DNA of 64,000 bases from Saccopteryx bilineata (taxonomy: Eukaryota; Chordata; Mammalia; Chiroptera; Emballonuridae): positions 166,901,640 to 166,965,639 of the forward strand of contig NC_089493.1 in assembly GCF_036850765.1 (NCBI RefSeq). The letters are read 5' to 3'. Both the position numbers and the translations under genes were made by a program. The notes under the pieces are model-generated. The model saw nothing but the letters and a program-made list of their open reading frames with translations. It ran no database searches and was not told the origin of the DNA. Each line of letters starts with the position of its first letter. Within the stretch, counting starts at the first letter, position 1. Shown piece after piece: positions 63,641 to 64,000 of this stretch.

Positions 63641-64000
63641 GTACACTTCTGATTACATGCTATATACACAGTATAAGTGAAGACTATAAAGGAGCAGGGG
63701 CAAATTAAAAGAGTGATTTGTTAATGTAGTGAGGTAGTGAAACTATGTGTACAGGGGAGAGAAAGGGAAGACAGGCGTGGGTCTGGAGACAACTATAGCA
63801 GTTTCATATTCTGAGACAGCTGGCTCCGGTTCCACTTTCACACTGGGCTGGGGAAGGGAGAGACCCCACTGACAACCATCAATACTCAAATACAGAACTC
63901 AAGCAATACTCCCATTAGCAGCTGCCCCAGCCCTGTTATAGGAATGGCACATTAATTCAGCATACAATTACTGTATCATTTGACGTATAATCTTGGGTTC
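63641..64000. other. End of the window
   Basis: 360 bases in the same intron with no coding signal and no named repeat. Confidence 0.5.

Overview
The window is mammalian nuclear DNA, almost certainly from a bat. It carries the 3' end of the clustered protocadherin-gamma locus on the + strand and, converging on it, the 3' half of the formin gene DIAPH1 on the - strand. A bat is suggested by many young tRNA-derived SINEs of the VES and Rhin-1 kinds. These have A and B boxes, and many have clear target-site duplications. A rhinolophoid bat is my best guess, but the species cannot be fixed from this sequence.

Layout: 1-2.4 kb is repeat-rich upstream sequence. The large single-exon ectodomain/transmembrane units of PCDHGC4 (2691-5132) and PCDHGC5 (6755-9214) follow, each with its own promoter region. 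Three small constant exons (12198-12256, 19545-19633, 24517-24743) are shared by splicing. The joined products compute to 938 and 944 residues. A 1.8-kb 3'UTR ends near 26.53 kb, and about 2 kb of intergenic DNA with a CpG-rich core separates the two genes. DIAPH1 then runs leftward: a 3'UTR from about 28.53 to 30.29 kb and ten coding exons between 30294 and 47562. These exons encode the last 444 residues: most of FH2, a basic helical linker, the DAD and the C-terminal tail. From 47.6 kb to the end I see only intron, filled with SINEs, L1 and L2 debris, DNA transposons, a solo LTR and microsatellites.

Function: the protocadherins are homophilic neuronal adhesion proteins whose promoter choice is governed elsewhere in the cluster by CTCF looping to downstream enhancers. 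The window holds good CTCF-type motifs in the PCDHG 3'UTR and in a DIAPH1 intron, both on the - strand, the orientation expected for sites that pair with forward promoter sites. Three copies of a long VES-type SINE also carry the CTCF core, doubled in one copy, so this repeat may spread CTCF sites in bats.

Other points of interest are a U12-type AT-AC intron in DIAPH1 with near-ideal signals, a SPIN-like hAT element nested in a MIR, a duplicated 200-bp hairpin-bearing segment, and a duplicated branch-point-like motif before the first constant exon. I found no wholly unknown coding system; the more novel material is in the repeats and regulatory sequence.
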